A DNA stretch of 64,000 nucleotides from JBGASG01 sp046328035 (GCA_046328035.1 JAXLXI010000025.1:1-64000); one strand, 5' to 3'. Positions 17,511 to 26,033 are shown, counted from the stretch's first letter. Translations and numbers: made by a program. Notes: generated by a model from the sequence alone, not told the origin.

Positions 17511-18560
17511 TTGACCGGCGCCGAGTTTATTCCGGGATTGGATTTGAGCGAGCGGTTTTTCCGCGAAGCGATCAAGCCTGTTCTCGACCGGCACTGGCCC
17601 GGCACCACATACAGTGCTGCGCTGATAGGCGACGGCTCTGAGGTTCTGGGTTTTGACACACCGATGTCCAGCGACCATGACTGGGGACCGCGGGCGCAAA
17701 TATTTCTCTCGACCGGCGCTGACCACGAGCGCCTGGCAGCGGACATGGCGGCGACGCTGGCGCAGCATCTGCCCCGGGAATTTCTCGGTTACCCGACGCG
17801 CGCCGCAGGCGAGCATCGCGTAGAGATCTTGACGCCGGCGATGTTCTTCATGGAACACCTGGGTTTCGACATCGAGCGCCGGATCGAGCCGGCTGACTGG
17901 TTGACGTTTCCTCAGCAAAAGCTGGCGACGGCGACCGCCGGCAGGGTGTTTCAGGACGACGGAGGCTTGTTGCAGGCGGTGCGCGAGCGGTTTCTCTACT
18001 ATCCGCATGATGTCTGGCTTTACTTGCTGGCTGCCGGTTGGAAGCGCATCGAGCAGGAAGAGCACTTGATGGGGCGGGCCGGCTATGTCGGCGATGAAAT
18101 CGGCTCGGCGCTGATTGCCGCTCGATTGGTGCGCGACTTGATGCGTCTTTGTTTCTTGATGGAAAGGCGCTACGCTCCGTACCCGAAATGGTTTGGAACG
18201 GCATTTGCCAGGCTCGCTGCCGCCGCGGATTTGCAGCCGCATTTGCGCCGCACTCTGGCGGCTGGCGACTGGCAGGAGCGTGAACAGCATCTGTGCGCTG
18301 CCTATACCGTCGTTGCCGCCCGCCATAACGCCCTTGGTATCACCGAGGCGCTGCCTGCGGAGACCAAAACTTTTCACGACCGCCCGTTCAAAGTGATCAG
18401 CATGGGTGAGTTTTCAGAAGCGATAAAACGGCAAATCAAGGATGAGACCGTGAAGGCGATTGCGGCGCGCCGTCTGTATGGTGGCATCGATCAACTGAGC
18501 GACAGCACCGACATCGTCGAGGGCAGCGGCGTGCGCACTACTCTTCGCGAACTTTATTAG
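17511..18560 (+). CDS. DUF4037 nucleotidyltransferase-fold protein
   Basis: A protein with the DUF4037 architecture: an N-terminal FIPGLDLSERFFREAI segment, a nucleotidyltransferase-like region with the conserved SSDHDWGPR motif, and a C-terminal helical region containing YYPHDVWLYLLAAGWKRIEQEEHLMGR. Function in the family is unknown, though the fold predicts nucleotidyl transfer. The frame is open back into the helicase gene; I place the start at TTG 4 nt after the helicase stop because it precedes the conserved N-terminus, but no strong ribosome site is seen and translation may be coupled. Confidence 0.75.
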   Translation: MTGAEFIPGLDLSERFFREAIKPVLDRHWPGTTYSAALIGDGSEVLGFDTPMSSDHDWGPRAQIFLSTGADHERLAADMAATLAQHLPREFLGYPTRAAGEHRVEILTPAMFFMEHLGFDIERRIEPADWLTFPQQKLATATAGRVFQDDGGLLQAVRERFLYYPHDVWLYLLAAGWKRIEQEEHLMGRAGYVGDEIGSALIAARLVRDLMRLCFLMERRYAPYPKWFGTAFARLAAAADLQPHLRRTLAAGDWQEREQHLCAAYTVVAARHNALGITEALPAETKTFHDRPFKVISMGEFSEAIKRQIKDETVKAIAARRLYGGIDQLSDSTDIVEGSGVRTTLRELY

Positions 18561-19005
18561 GTCGCATCCCGAACGCTACGGCGAAGAGCGTCTCCAGGAC
18601 TGCCACCACGATCAGGAAATACGGCAGGGCTTCGCCGATTTTGAACGGAGCGACAGCGACGGCATAGCCCCAGAACTGGTGCCACTGGGCGGCAAACCGG
18701 CAGCGCAGTTCGTCGACCGGGTTGTTTCTGATTTTGTAGATACTGGCGAGCTGAGAGTAGGATTGGTAAAGGTGATAGTCTTTGGTGGCACAGCTGGGAT
18801 AAGGTGAGAGGCTCTGGATGCTGCCCAGGAAGCAGACCTCCGCTGTGTCATAACGTTGGGAATTCATGGCGCGTGCGCCTTTCTCGGTCAACTGCGGCCA
18901 GGCTAGATAGTCGACATTGGCCTGGGCTGCGGTCGGAATGGTGTGCAGAAACAGAGCGATCAATCCAGTCACGAGGCACATTTTGAGTGCGCATAATCTG
19001 AGCAT
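18538..19005 (-). CDS. Exported/membrane hypothetical protein
   Basis: A 155-residue protein with a signal peptide (cleavage after TAAQA), a helical middle with TPR-like character (AMNSQRYDTAEVCFLGSIQ and YHLYQSYSQLASIYK), and one C-terminal transmembrane helix (ALPYFLIVVAVLETLFAVAF). The start is an ATG matching the signal peptide, while an open frame extends 99 nt further upstream without signals. Its 3' end overlaps the convergent DUF4037 gene by 23 nt. The function is unknown; it could be a periplasm-facing assembly factor tethered to the membrane. Confidence 0.6.
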   Translation of the reverse strand: MLRLCALKMCLVTGLIALFLHTIPTAAQANVDYLAWPQLTEKGARAMNSQRYDTAEVCFLGSIQSLSPYPSCATKDYHLYQSYSQLASIYKIRNNPVDELRCRFAAQWHQFWGYAVAVAPFKIGEALPYFLIVVAVLETLFAVAFGMRPNKVREE

Positions 19006-19190
19006 GCTGTCTATCCTGTGTTGGTGCAGATAGCATCTCGCTGTTTCGCTAGGCACAGCCGCGTTTGCACGCGCGGCGTAGCCGACATGGTTTCCCCCCG
19101 CCATGCGCCGTGCCTTTGCGAAAAAGCGAGATGCCGGGACTCCTCAATTACGCGCCACCACCACTGGTGTGTCCTCTGCCGCAGCAGACC

Positions 19191-19330
19191 CTGGCGTTTT
19201 CGAGGGAAACGCCAGCTGCCCAGCTGCGCCGGCTAACGTGCCGGCGCTCCAGGAAAACGCCAAATTACCTGGTGCAGCATAGAAGCCGGCTGTTGGCCGG
19301 CGCCCCCAAGAAAACGCCAGTTTTGTGGTG
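19191..19330. repeat. Cluster of intergenic hairpins with GAAAACGCCA repeats
   Basis: The 438-bp stretch between 19006 and 19443 has no convincing gene. It holds several hairpins: 9-bp arms CTGGCGTTT/AAACGCCAG (19191-19215), 8-bp arms GCGCCGGC/GCCGGCGC (19226-19247) and 6-bp arms GCCGGC/GCCGGC (19285-19301). The word GAAACGCCA or GAAAACGCCA recurs at about 19207, 19253 and 19310, giving a degenerate unit of roughly 50-58 bp. It resembles a REP-like or palindromic-unit element rather than a coding region. Confidence 0.6.
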
Positions 19331-19443
19331 CTGCAGGACCCGCGAGCATGGCCGCAAAATCGGATCCTGAGATCCATTATGCACGCAGCTCAGCAATGCG
19401 CTAGCGACGGGGCGGCAATTGTAACGCCACATATTGTATGCAA

Positions 19444-20448
19444 CTATTGCGAGTGCGCTCGAAGCCGGGCGGGATGCGGGTTGGCGCGTGCCATTTGTAC
19501 ATCGGGCTCGCGAGTTTGCAGCCAGTTATCCAGCGCGTCCTGAATGCGCACATCTACTTCCTGGTTTTCCAGCAGCAAGTGTCCCTTACCCGATAACGTG
19601 GTGACGCTGACGTCCTGCGAACCCAGGCGTTTGGCGAAGTCGGGCAGCGCTGCACTTTTGAAGACTTGATCGTTGGCGCCGCCCACCAGCATGATGGGAG
19701 TGGTGGCGGGAATGCGCTCGACGTGTTCGATGGCGCGGCGATTGGTGATGTGCGCCTTGATCAATTCAACCGGGCTGAGGTCGCGGCAGATGCTCGCATC
19801 CGCCAGGCAGGCGTTCGTCAGTTGTTTGTCGTTGGAGAGATAAGGGGTGATGTATGGTTCCAGGTTCAGTCTTTTGTTGGGATGTCTGAGTCCGCGGAAA
19901 AAATCGATCGCCATGCGCGGCTGCGGGTGAATGCGGGTTTTCACACCCGGTGCGAAAATGATGCCTGCATCAAACAACTGTCCCTGTTCTTCGGAGAGTG
20001 CCCACAGTGCATAGTTGGCGCCCAGGCTCTCGCCCAGGCAAATGATTTGCTGCTCCGGATGTTGAATGCGCAACTCCGTGACGATGCGCAGCAGATCTTC
20101 TTTGCTCTGCGTGAAGTGAATTTGATCGTCGCCGCCGAACTTCTTCGCTTCGGTTTTCCATCTGCCGAACCCGCGCAAGTCGGCTGCATAAACTGCATAT
20201 CCGTTGGCGGCCAGGTGCCGTGCCAGTTTGTCGTATGCGGCTGCATAGAATGTCAGTCCGTGCACCGCCACCACGATGCCTTTCGGTTGCACCGTTGTAT
20301 CGACCCACTCGTAGACGGGCAGCTGGAGCTTTTCTCCGATGGCGCTGTCGACGTTGCAGACAGGTTCTGCCGACGTCGGACCGATGCTCGCCGCAAACAA
20401 TATGGTTAGTAATGCGAAGCCGCAACTGACAAGTTTTTGCACAGTCAT
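19444..20448 (-). CDS. Exported alpha/beta hydrolase
   Basis: A monoacylglycerol-lipase-like alpha/beta hydrolase, paralogous to the protein at 1.4-2.4 kb but with an intact nucleophile elbow (CLGESLGAN). Other markers are the VVAVHGLTFYAAAYDKLARHL strand-loop with the oxyanion region, YAADLRGFGRW, the acid in GGANDQVF and the His in GKGHLLLEN. An N-terminal signal peptide (FALLTILFAASIGPTSAEP) points to a periplasmic or secreted enzyme. The start was set at the ATG just before the signal peptide; upstream in-frame ATGs exist and cannot be excluded. The natural ester substrate is unknown. It is just downstream of an unrelated gene on the same strand. Confidence 0.8.
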   Translation of the reverse strand: MTVQKLVSCGFALLTILFAASIGPTSAEPVCNVDSAIGEKLQLPVYEWVDTTVQPKGIVVAVHGLTFYAAAYDKLARHLAANGYAVYAADLRGFGRWKTEAKKFGGDDQIHFTQSKEDLLRIVTELRIQHPEQQIICLGESLGANYALWALSEEQGQLFDAGIIFAPGVKTRIHPQPRMAIDFFRGLRHPNKRLNLEPYITPYLSNDKQLTNACLADASICRDLSPVELIKAHITNRRAIEHVERIPATTPIMLVGGANDQVFKSAALPDFAKRLGSQDVSVTTLSGKGHLLLENQEVDVRIQDALDNWLQTREPDVQMARANPHPARLRAHSQ

Positions 20449-20552
20449 CACAGCTGAAAGACCCAACGGATCAAGCATAACGTGCTTCAACCCACAGAGC
20501 AATCGAAATTTCCTAATCGCGTGACAAGTGCGCTTGGGAATAATCAAACAAA

Positions 20553-21608
20553 TCAATCGACCTTCAGGGCGGCTTCGCGCAGCGCATAACCGATTGTATT
20601 CAGCCTGCCCAGCACTTCCTTCGGCAGGACACTGGCTTGCAACGAGGCTTCACCGTTGTGTTTGAGCAGTTCAAACACAACTTCCGGGTCGGCGGTGATC
20701 GCCCGTTCGTCGACGCGAAAACTGCCGTGGATCTGACCTTCGTGGATGAATACGAAACACATATCGTCGGTGGGCGGCCAGGTGATGGCGATGCAGGCGG
20801 TGGCACGCTGTTCGGCGAAATCTTTGCAAAGCGTGCCCATGGCTGCGCCCGCTCTCTCGTCGTGCTCGTGATCCTGGAGCTGACCGAGGAAAAGTGCCGC
20901 CAGAGAAAGTATGACTGGTTCGGGAAGCGGATAGAGTGTGGCGCTGGTGCGCGTGAAGCCGATATCGCCGAGAGCCAGTTGTAGTGCGCCTTCTGTAGAA
21001 ACGAGATAGGGCAATTCTTTGCATGCGTAGTGGCAGCCGACGACGCGTCCCTGGAACAACAGCATGGCGGCACGGCTCATGCGCTCTTCCGAGTTGACGC
21101 GCAAGACGCCGGTGTAACGTTCGGACTCGAGGCGCTCAATCAAAACATCGGGGCCGTGGCGTCCGGTTTCGACCGGGATCACATCTTTAGGATCGGTGGC
21201 GTTGGGAATCAGGTCGACCGCGCGCTTGAGACGCACCGGGCTGCTGTTGCCGATTGCCTTGTATGTGTACAGCTTGTATTTCTGGACTCCGCACAGTCGT
21301 GCCAGTGCCGGGTCGAGGACTTCTTTGAAGGCGCCGCTCTTGGCAATCGCCGCTGCGTGCTCGGACAGCAGAATTTGTTTGCGGGTCGCTGACACGAACT
21401 GACCCATGATGATATCGCCTGGCGTATGAGCGCGATCGGTTCCTAAGAAGCCGGGCTTGGCTACTTGCCCGACGTCGTCTTCCCCGGGCGCGGGTGAGAG
21501 TACCGTGACGACGTAGCCGCCGGGCTGCTCTTTTTCAATCCGGCACATCACCGGTTGACCGGGCAGGTAGTTCCGGTTGTCGTCGTCGTCGTTTGCGCCC
21601 GATGTCAT
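20553..21608 (-). CDS. Hypothetical protein with DUF4388/PATAN-like region
   Basis: A 351-residue soluble protein. The N-terminal 90 residues look like a small beta domain (PVMCRIEKEQPGGYVVTVLS ... GDIIMGQFVSATRKQILLSE), suggesting an S1/OB-like fold. The middle contains ERLESERYTGVLRVNSEERMSRAAMLLFQGRVVGCHYA, which resembles the DUF4388/PATAN signal-output domain. The rest has no clear assignment. An AGAGGG ribosome site lies before the ATG. A role in signalling is inferred by resemblance only. Confidence 0.6.
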   Translation of the reverse strand: MTSGANDDDDNRNYLPGQPVMCRIEKEQPGGYVVTVLSPAPGEDDVGQVAKPGFLGTDRAHTPGDIIMGQFVSATRKQILLSEHAAAIAKSGAFKEVLDPALARLCGVQKYKLYTYKAIGNSSPVRLKRAVDLIPNATDPKDVIPVETGRHGPDVLIERLESERYTGVLRVNSEERMSRAAMLLFQGRVVGCHYACKELPYLVSTEGALQLALGDIGFTRTSATLYPLPEPVILSLAALFLGQLQDHEHDERAGAAMGTLCKDFAEQRATACIAITWPPTDDMCFVFIHEGQIHGSFRVDERAITADPEVVFELLKHNGEASLQASVLPKEVLGRLNTIGYALREAALKVD

Positions 21609-21675
21609 GAATTAGCCCTCTCGCTCATGCTCATTATGCCCAGTGCGCAGCCGCCTGAAATTAGAATACTGGAAA

Positions 21676-22815
21676 TCAGGCGGGAACGCCGATTACCAGC
21701 GTCTGGTCCTCAACATAATGCATACTTTGCAAGCTGAAGCCGGCTTGTTCCAGGAGGCGTCGATATTCATCGGCAGTGCGCGCGCGCCCGCCCGGCATGT
21801 TAAGGATTTGCAGATCGTAGAGTGTCGTCCAGCGTTGATTGAGGTCGTCAATCACGTATTCGATGATCATGAAGACGGGCGATCTGCCACTGCCGGTGGT
21901 GCCAGACTGCGCGCTGTCGCCGATGCCCCCGGTTGCGGGGCCGCTTGTACTCATAGCCTTGCGCACGTTGCGCATAATGGTCAGGCACTGCTCGTCATTC
22001 CAGTTCCAGAGTGAATTTTTGACCATGTACAGGTCCGCACCCTGAGGCACGTAGCTGAACCAGTCGCCGCGCACGAATCGGCAGCGTGACTCGAGATGGT
22101 GTGCCTCGATGTTTTGTCTGGACAATTCTTCCAGTTCGGGAATCTCGAACAGGGTGCCCTGCAGATGCGGGTGGTGCCGAAGTATTTGCAGGAGCAGTGT
22201 TCCGACTCCGCCGCCCAGGTCGACAACAGAGGTGTATTCTGCGAACGGAAACTGGCGGGCGATGCCGTCTGCGGCGTGCGCCGAGTTGCTGATCATGGCG
22301 TCGGAGAAGGCTCTGGTCACCTCGGGGTAATCGGCGAGGTGCGCGTAAAGCGGTTTGCCGAAGGCGTGTTCGATGCCGGAGCGGCCGTCTTTGAGGCTTT
22401 GTCGGTGGTGCAGCCAGGCATTCAGGCATGACGGATGGTCCCACATGCGCGACATGCCGCTCCAGCTCTGGGGGTGGTCGGTGCGCAGTAAGAGCGAAAC
22501 CGGATTGTGCGCGAAGCTCTCGCCGCCGTCGTGCGCGGCAAAAATTCCATTGGCGGACAGCGCACGCAAGACGCGATAGAGTGCCGGCGCATGCAAATTG
22601 GCGCGGGCGGCAAGTTCGCTGTAGTGAACTTTTCCTTCGGCGGGCAGAAGGTCCGGAACCCGATGTTCGACCACCGCGCTCACCGCGTGGCTGAGCCAGG
22701 CCGCACAATAAATGTCGTTTAGTTTGTATCGCGCGCCCACGCCGGCGTCGCTGGAGTCCAAGATGCGGCCGGCGTCTTCGCGTGCGCCTGCCGCGGCTGT
22801 AACTGGTGTCGTCAT
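21676..22815 (-). CDS. SAM-dependent O-methyltransferase
   Basis: A 379-residue class-I methyltransferase of the plant-type/acetylserotonin O-methyltransferase family. An N-terminal helical dimerisation domain (ELAARANLHAPALYRVLRALSANGIFA, a winged-helix-like segment) is followed by the SAM-binding motif VVDLGGGVGTLLLQIL and the FEIPELEE strand. The later DLYMVKNSLWNWNDEQCLTIMRNVRKAM segment is the position where family members usually have a His acting as base; here it reads KNSLWNW, so the usual KxxLHDW His is replaced by Trp. The substrate is probably a small hydroxylated or aromatic molecule. It is divergent from a TetR gene with a 22-bp palindrome between, the likely control site. Confidence 0.85.
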   Translation of the reverse strand: MTTPVTAAAGAREDAGRILDSSDAGVGARYKLNDIYCAAWLSHAVSAVVEHRVPDLLPAEGKVHYSELAARANLHAPALYRVLRALSANGIFAAHDGGESFAHNPVSLLLRTDHPQSWSGMSRMWDHPSCLNAWLHHRQSLKDGRSGIEHAFGKPLYAHLADYPEVTRAFSDAMISNSAHAADGIARQFPFAEYTSVVDLGGGVGTLLLQILRHHPHLQGTLFEIPELEELSRQNIEAHHLESRCRFVRGDWFSYVPQGADLYMVKNSLWNWNDEQCLTIMRNVRKAMSTSGPATGGIGDSAQSGTTGSGRSPVFMIIEYVIDDLNQRWTTLYDLQILNMPGGRARTADEYRRLLEQAGFSLQSMHYVEDQTLVIGVPA

Positions 22816-22833
22816 AACCGCCTCACTTATGGG

Positions 22834-22855
22834 GATTCAATCAAGTGATTGAATC
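22834..22855. promoter_or_regulatory. 22-bp palindromic TetR operator candidate
   Basis: Arms GATTCAATCA and TGATTGAATC flank a central AG, giving 10 of 10 matched pairs. It lies in the 94-bp divergent region between the methyltransferase and TetR genes, 18 bp from the methyltransferase start. Size and symmetry fit a TetR-dimer site. Inferred to repress both directions. Confidence 0.7.
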
Positions 22856-22909
22856 ATACAGTTGAACGAAAAATGTGTCAAACTAGTGCTGACCCCTATA
22901 AAGGTAGCG

Positions 22910-23533
22910 ATGACCGATACTCGCACGCAGATAATGAATGTTGCCGAGGAGCACTTTGCTCAGTTCGGCTATGAGGGAACGTCTCTGCGCGGCATCATCA
23001 AAGATGCCCAGGTAAATGTGGCAGCGGTTGCCTATCATTTTGGATCCAAAGAAGATTTGTTCGCTGCCGTGACGGAACGTTTCGCCGCGCCCGTTGTCGA
23101 ACAACAGCTGGCTCGGTTGCGAGCCGAGATGCAACGCCGTGGAGTGAAAATCGAGGATGTGCTGCGCGCGTTTTACGAGCCCCCCGTGGCGCTGATTAAG
23201 AAGATGGGCGCCAAAGGTGACGTGCTGTCGCAGTTCCTGGGGCGCTGCCACAGTGAGCCGGAGCCGGTATTCTCGATGGTAGACAAGCACTATGCGGGCT
23301 GCCGCAATGAGTTTATCGCGGCGTTTCGCAAAGTGATTCCGAACCGAAGCGACGCCGACTACGAATGGCGTTTTGAATTTATGCTCAGCATCATCGTCAC
23401 GTTTCTAACGCGCGGCAAGAATATTCGCCGACGTTACTCGAACACTCAGACCTGGCAAGTAGACGAAGTCGTGGATCTGTTGATTGGCTTCTCCGCACCG
23501 GGGATGGTGAGCGCGGGGCACCGCCATGTCTGA
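22910..23533 (+). CDS. TetR/AcrR-family regulator
   Basis: The N-terminal TetR helix-turn-helix reads RTQIMNVAEEHFAQFGYEGTSLRGIIKDAQVNVAAVAYHFGSKEDLFAAV, ending with the typical YHFGSKEDL. The C-terminal ligand-binding half resembles the CecR/YbiH-like group with a long helix around VEQQLARLRAEMQRRG. The chosen ATG follows AAAGG; the frame is open 48 nt further upstream. It overlaps the NAT gene by 8 nt, so the two are translated together, and it diverges from the methyltransferase gene across a perfect palindrome. Likely an autorepressor controlling the NAT and methyltransferase genes (inference). Confidence 0.88.
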   Translation: MTDTRTQIMNVAEEHFAQFGYEGTSLRGIIKDAQVNVAAVAYHFGSKEDLFAAVTERFAAPVVEQQLARLRAEMQRRGVKIEDVLRAFYEPPVALIKKMGAKGDVLSQFLGRCHSEPEPVFSMVDKHYAGCRNEFIAAFRKVIPNRSDADYEWRFEFMLSIIVTFLTRGKNIRRRYSNTQTWQVDEVVDLLIGFSAPGMVSAGHRHV

Positions 23534-24350
23534 AGCTGACAACCGCAAGCCTGCTTCTGATGCGAAGCCAGCCTCCGAGTCATCAGTATCGGCGCTCGAC
23601 GTGGAGCGATACCTCGACCGCATCTCATATATAGGATCGCTCGAGCCGACCGCCGAGACTCTAGATGCACTGCACCAGGCGCATCTATTCTCTGTTCCGT
23701 TCGAGAATCTCAACATCCACAACAATCTGACCATAAGTCTGGAACCCGAGCAACTCTATCGCAAAATAGTCGACCAGCGGCGCGGTGGCTTCTGCTACGA
23801 GCTGAATGGTTTGTTCAGCCGTTTGCTCAAAGAGCTGGGTTACAAGGTGACGTTGCTCTCCGCCGGCGTCAAACACAAAAGCGACGAGAGCTATGGACCC
23901 GAATTCGATCACTTGACCTTGCTTGTGGAACTCGAACAGCGCTGGCTCGCTGATGTTGGCTTTGGAATCGGATTTCGCCATCCATTGTTGCTCGACAATC
24001 GCGAGAAACAAGAACAAGAAGTGGAGTCCTACAAGTTCATCGATGAAGATGATTACGTCATCTTGATGCGACGCAAATATCTTGAGGACTGGCGCCCCGC
24101 CTATCGATTCAAGTTGGTACCGCGCCAGTACAATGACTTTCTCGGGATGTGCAGGTATCACACAACGTCGCCAGAGTCGCCATTTCTCAAGCACCCGTTG
24201 ATCATGATGGATCAACCGGACGGAAAAATGGAACTAATGGATCGCCGATTCACGCGCACATTTCCCGATGGCAGCACCGAGCAGCACGAGCTGGATGATG
24301 CCGCTTACAAAATCTTCCTGCGCGAAAAATTCGGCGTCGTCATACCTTAG
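23526..24350 (+). CDS. nat: Arylamine N-acetyltransferase
   Basis: NAT enzyme that transfers acetyl from acetyl-CoA to arylamines or hydrazines; some members act as amide synthases in natural product pathways. The full catalytic triad is present: Cys90 in RRGGFCYELN, His129 in EFDHLTLLV and Asp143 in LADVGFG. The N-terminal YLDRISYIG and FENLNIH motifs are also family-typical. Length 274, normal. The ATG overlaps the end of the TetR gene, so expression is coupled to it. Together with the divergent methyltransferase this looks like a small xenobiotic-detoxifying or aromatic-modifying unit. Confidence 0.92.
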   Translation: MSEADNRKPASDAKPASESSVSALDVERYLDRISYIGSLEPTAETLDALHQAHLFSVPFENLNIHNNLTISLEPEQLYRKIVDQRRGGFCYELNGLFSRLLKELGYKVTLLSAGVKHKSDESYGPEFDHLTLLVELEQRWLADVGFGIGFRHPLLLDNREKQEQEVESYKFIDEDDYVILMRRKYLEDWRPAYRFKLVPRQYNDFLGMCRYHTTSPESPFLKHPLIMMDQPDGKMELMDRRFTRTFPDGSTEQHELDDAAYKIFLREKFGVVIP

Positions 24351-24402
24351 CGCACCGCACCGCGCCGCACCACCGCACTCGTCGCGCCGCACCACCGCAT
24401 CG

Positions 24403-25035
24403 CTAGAAGCAGGCGGCTCCGTGTTTCTTGAAATAGTCCTGATGATAATCTTCGGCCGGATAAAACGGTCCGGCTGGCTTGATGTCGGTGACAATCGGGC
24501 GCACATATTTGTGCGCATCCGTCAGTTCCTTCCGCACCTTGATGGCTTCGAGTAGCTGTTCCGGAGTAGTGTAGAAAACTGCCGAACGATATTGATCACC
24601 AATGTCCACGCCCTGGCGATTTAACGTTGTCGGATCGTGATTGCTCCAGAAGATTTTCAATAGTTGCTCGTAGCTGACCTTCTTCGGATCGAATTCCACC
24701 TCTACCACTTCCGCGTGTCCGGTTGTGTGCGTGCACACCTGTTCGTATGACGGATTGGCCGGCTTGCCTCCGGAATAACCAACTCGTGTGCGCACCACCC
24801 CTGGTACCTTACTGAACACATGTTGCGATTTCCAGAAACAGCCGAGCGCGAAAACGGCACGTTCGAGTTTCTGCGGAGCGACTTCCTTCGCGTCCTTCAC
24901 GCCCTTCACGTCCTTGGTGCTCGCAACCGCCTTGGCGCTCGGATCAGCTTTGGCGCCCGGCGCCGCTTCCGACTGTCCTGAGCACAAGACAATAGTGAAC
25001 GCGGGCAGCAAGCTCCAGACCAGCAGTTTCTTCAT
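24403..25035 (-). CDS. msrA: Exported peptide methionine sulfoxide reductase MsrA
   Basis: Reduces the S-epimer of methionine sulfoxide in oxidised proteins. The catalytic Cys is in FALGCFWKSQ; other family motifs are GVVRTRVGYSGGKPANPSYEQVCTHTTGHAEVVEVEFDP, FWSNHDPTTLNRQG and DIGDQYRS. A hydrophobic N-terminal stretch (LLVWSLLPAFTIVLCSGQSEA) indicates a signal peptide or lipoprotein leader, followed by a Lys/Ala/Asp linker of about 35 residues, so the enzyme probably works in the periplasm. The 3' end is near the convergent NAT gene, separated by a short CGCACCGC-rich repeat. Confidence 0.93.
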   Translation of the reverse strand: MKKLLVWSLLPAFTIVLCSGQSEAAPGAKADPSAKAVASTKDVKGVKDAKEVAPQKLERAVFALGCFWKSQHVFSKVPGVVRTRVGYSGGKPANPSYEQVCTHTTGHAEVVEVEFDPKKVSYEQLLKIFWSNHDPTTLNRQGVDIGDQYRSAVFYTTPEQLLEAIKVRKELTDAHKYVRPIVTDIKPAGPFYPAEDYHQDYFKKHGAACF

Positions 25036-25110
25036 GGCATATCCAACAAATCGAGTCCCACAGATTTCATTCTACCTGACGCACGCTTTGCCTAACGCAC
25101 GCGACATTGC

Positions 25111-25770
25111 TTAGAAGCATGTGGACGCTAGCTTCTGCGCGTGATGGCGAATGTCCTTGGGCCACTTCTCCATGTGCTGATTGAAGCCTCCCTGGTCGCC
25201 GGCGAACAGAGCTCTCGTCGCTTCCTCGAAACCGCGTTCATTTCCTGCCATAGCAGACATGAATTTGTAGGTCACTTCGCGCGCTTTCCTGAGTTCATTC
25301 CCTCCGTCATTGGCTTTGCGAGCCTGTTCAACCAGTTTTCGCAATGTCACCGATGCTCCGCCCGGTTGGCTGTTGAGCCACTCCCAATGTCGCGGTAACA
25401 GCGTCACCTCGCGTGCCACTACTCCCAGCTTTGGGCGACCCAGCCCGCTTCCGCTCTCGTTCTCGGCGGCTGAACCGGACTTGCGTTTGCTTGTCCCTGA
25501 TTTGCCGTCCTTCGTATCCGCCGCTTCTCCAGTGTTCTCTTGTTCTATAGCCGCGGCCGCTTTACGGATTCGATTGACAACGGCGCTGACCGAACCTCGG
25601 AAATCGATCTCAACCAGTTCGCTGTCGTTGTCGAAGATATATATAGGATCGGGATCGTTGGCATCGATTGCTTCCTTGGTCACCCGGGCGACCTCCTCCA
25701 GTCGACCGCTCGCGATGCACCTTGAACCCGCAAACGCCGTGCAGTGCCTATCTTGAAGCATGTGGTTCAT
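25111..25770 (-). CDS. DUF2239 family protein
   Basis: A 219-residue protein matching the DUF2239 pattern: TAFAGSRCIASGRLEEVARVTKEA at the N-terminus, IFDNDSELVEIDFRGS, and the strongly conserved RPKLGVVAREVTLLPRHWEWLNSQPGGASVTLRKLVEQAR. The C-terminal part MSAMAGNERGFEEATRALFAGDQGGF is also typical. A low-complexity Ser/Gly/Lys insert sits in the middle. The family has no established biochemical role; the GRPKLGVVAREVTLLPRHW region suggests DNA or protein binding. The ATG follows AGGAG. Two perfect 16-bp palindromes lie 43-90 bp upstream, indicating tight transcriptional control. Confidence 0.85.
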   Translation of the reverse strand: MNHMLQDRHCTAFAGSRCIASGRLEEVARVTKEAIDANDPDPIYIFDNDSELVEIDFRGSVSAVVNRIRKAAAAIEQENTGEAADTKDGKSGTSKRKSGSAAENESGSGLGRPKLGVVAREVTLLPRHWEWLNSQPGGASVTLRKLVEQARKANDGGNELRKAREVTYKFMSAMAGNERGFEEATRALFAGDQGGFNQHMEKWPKDIRHHAQKLASTCF

Positions 25771-25812
25771 AGCGGACTCCTGTTTTCAGATTAGCTCTTC
25801 TCATGGCTCGAC

Positions 25813-25860
25813 TTTTACCCGGGTAAAAATCCATCGTAGCATACTTTTACCCGGGTAAAA
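25813..25860. promoter_or_regulatory. Twin TTTTACCCGGGTAAAA operators
   Basis: The perfect 16-bp palindrome TTTTACCCGGGTAAAA occurs twice, at 25813-25828 and 25845-25860, exactly 32 bp apart centre to centre (about three helical turns on the same face). Both lie just upstream of the DUF2239 start. The pattern fits a dimeric repressor such as TetR binding cooperatively. No regulator gene is adjacent. Confidence 0.8.
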
Positions 25861-25889
25861 AGACCCTGGTATCCCGCATCGACCTCAAA

Positions 25890-26006
25890 ACTCAAGCGAT
25901 ATCGCTTGAGCAATTCCCCGAAACGCCCATTCCATGGGCCACGCCTTGTCCAAACTAAAGTGATATCACTTCAGCTTGGGGCGCCAACGTCAAACGATAT
26001 CGCTTT
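25890..26006. repeat. Three AAGYGATATCRCTT palindromes
   Basis: Cores at 25894-25907 (AAGCGATATCGCTT, in a 20-bp perfect palindrome), 25958-25971 (AAGTGATATCACTT) and 25992-26005 (variant AAACGATATCGCTT). They lie between the mtnC 3' end and the DUF2239 operators, and the last is followed by a run of T on the plus strand. Same element as at 2.4, 11.6, 43.6 and 53.2 kb. Confidence 0.85.
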
Positions 26007-26033
26007 GTTTTTTCTGAAAAGGGGTGCTTGAGA

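Noticed and set aside
19144..19377. 77-codon frame on the minus strand with repeated LAFSW-like words
   Set aside because: The repeats derive from the DNA hairpin cluster; no start signal.
24351..24402. CGCACCGC-rich short repeats between nat and msrA
   Set aside because: Only about 50 bp of low-complexity sequence; not enough to call an element.
25813..26005. CRISPR array formed by the repeated palindromes
   Set aside because: Repeats are perfect palindromes of 14-16 bp with irregular spacing and no unique spacers or cas genes.
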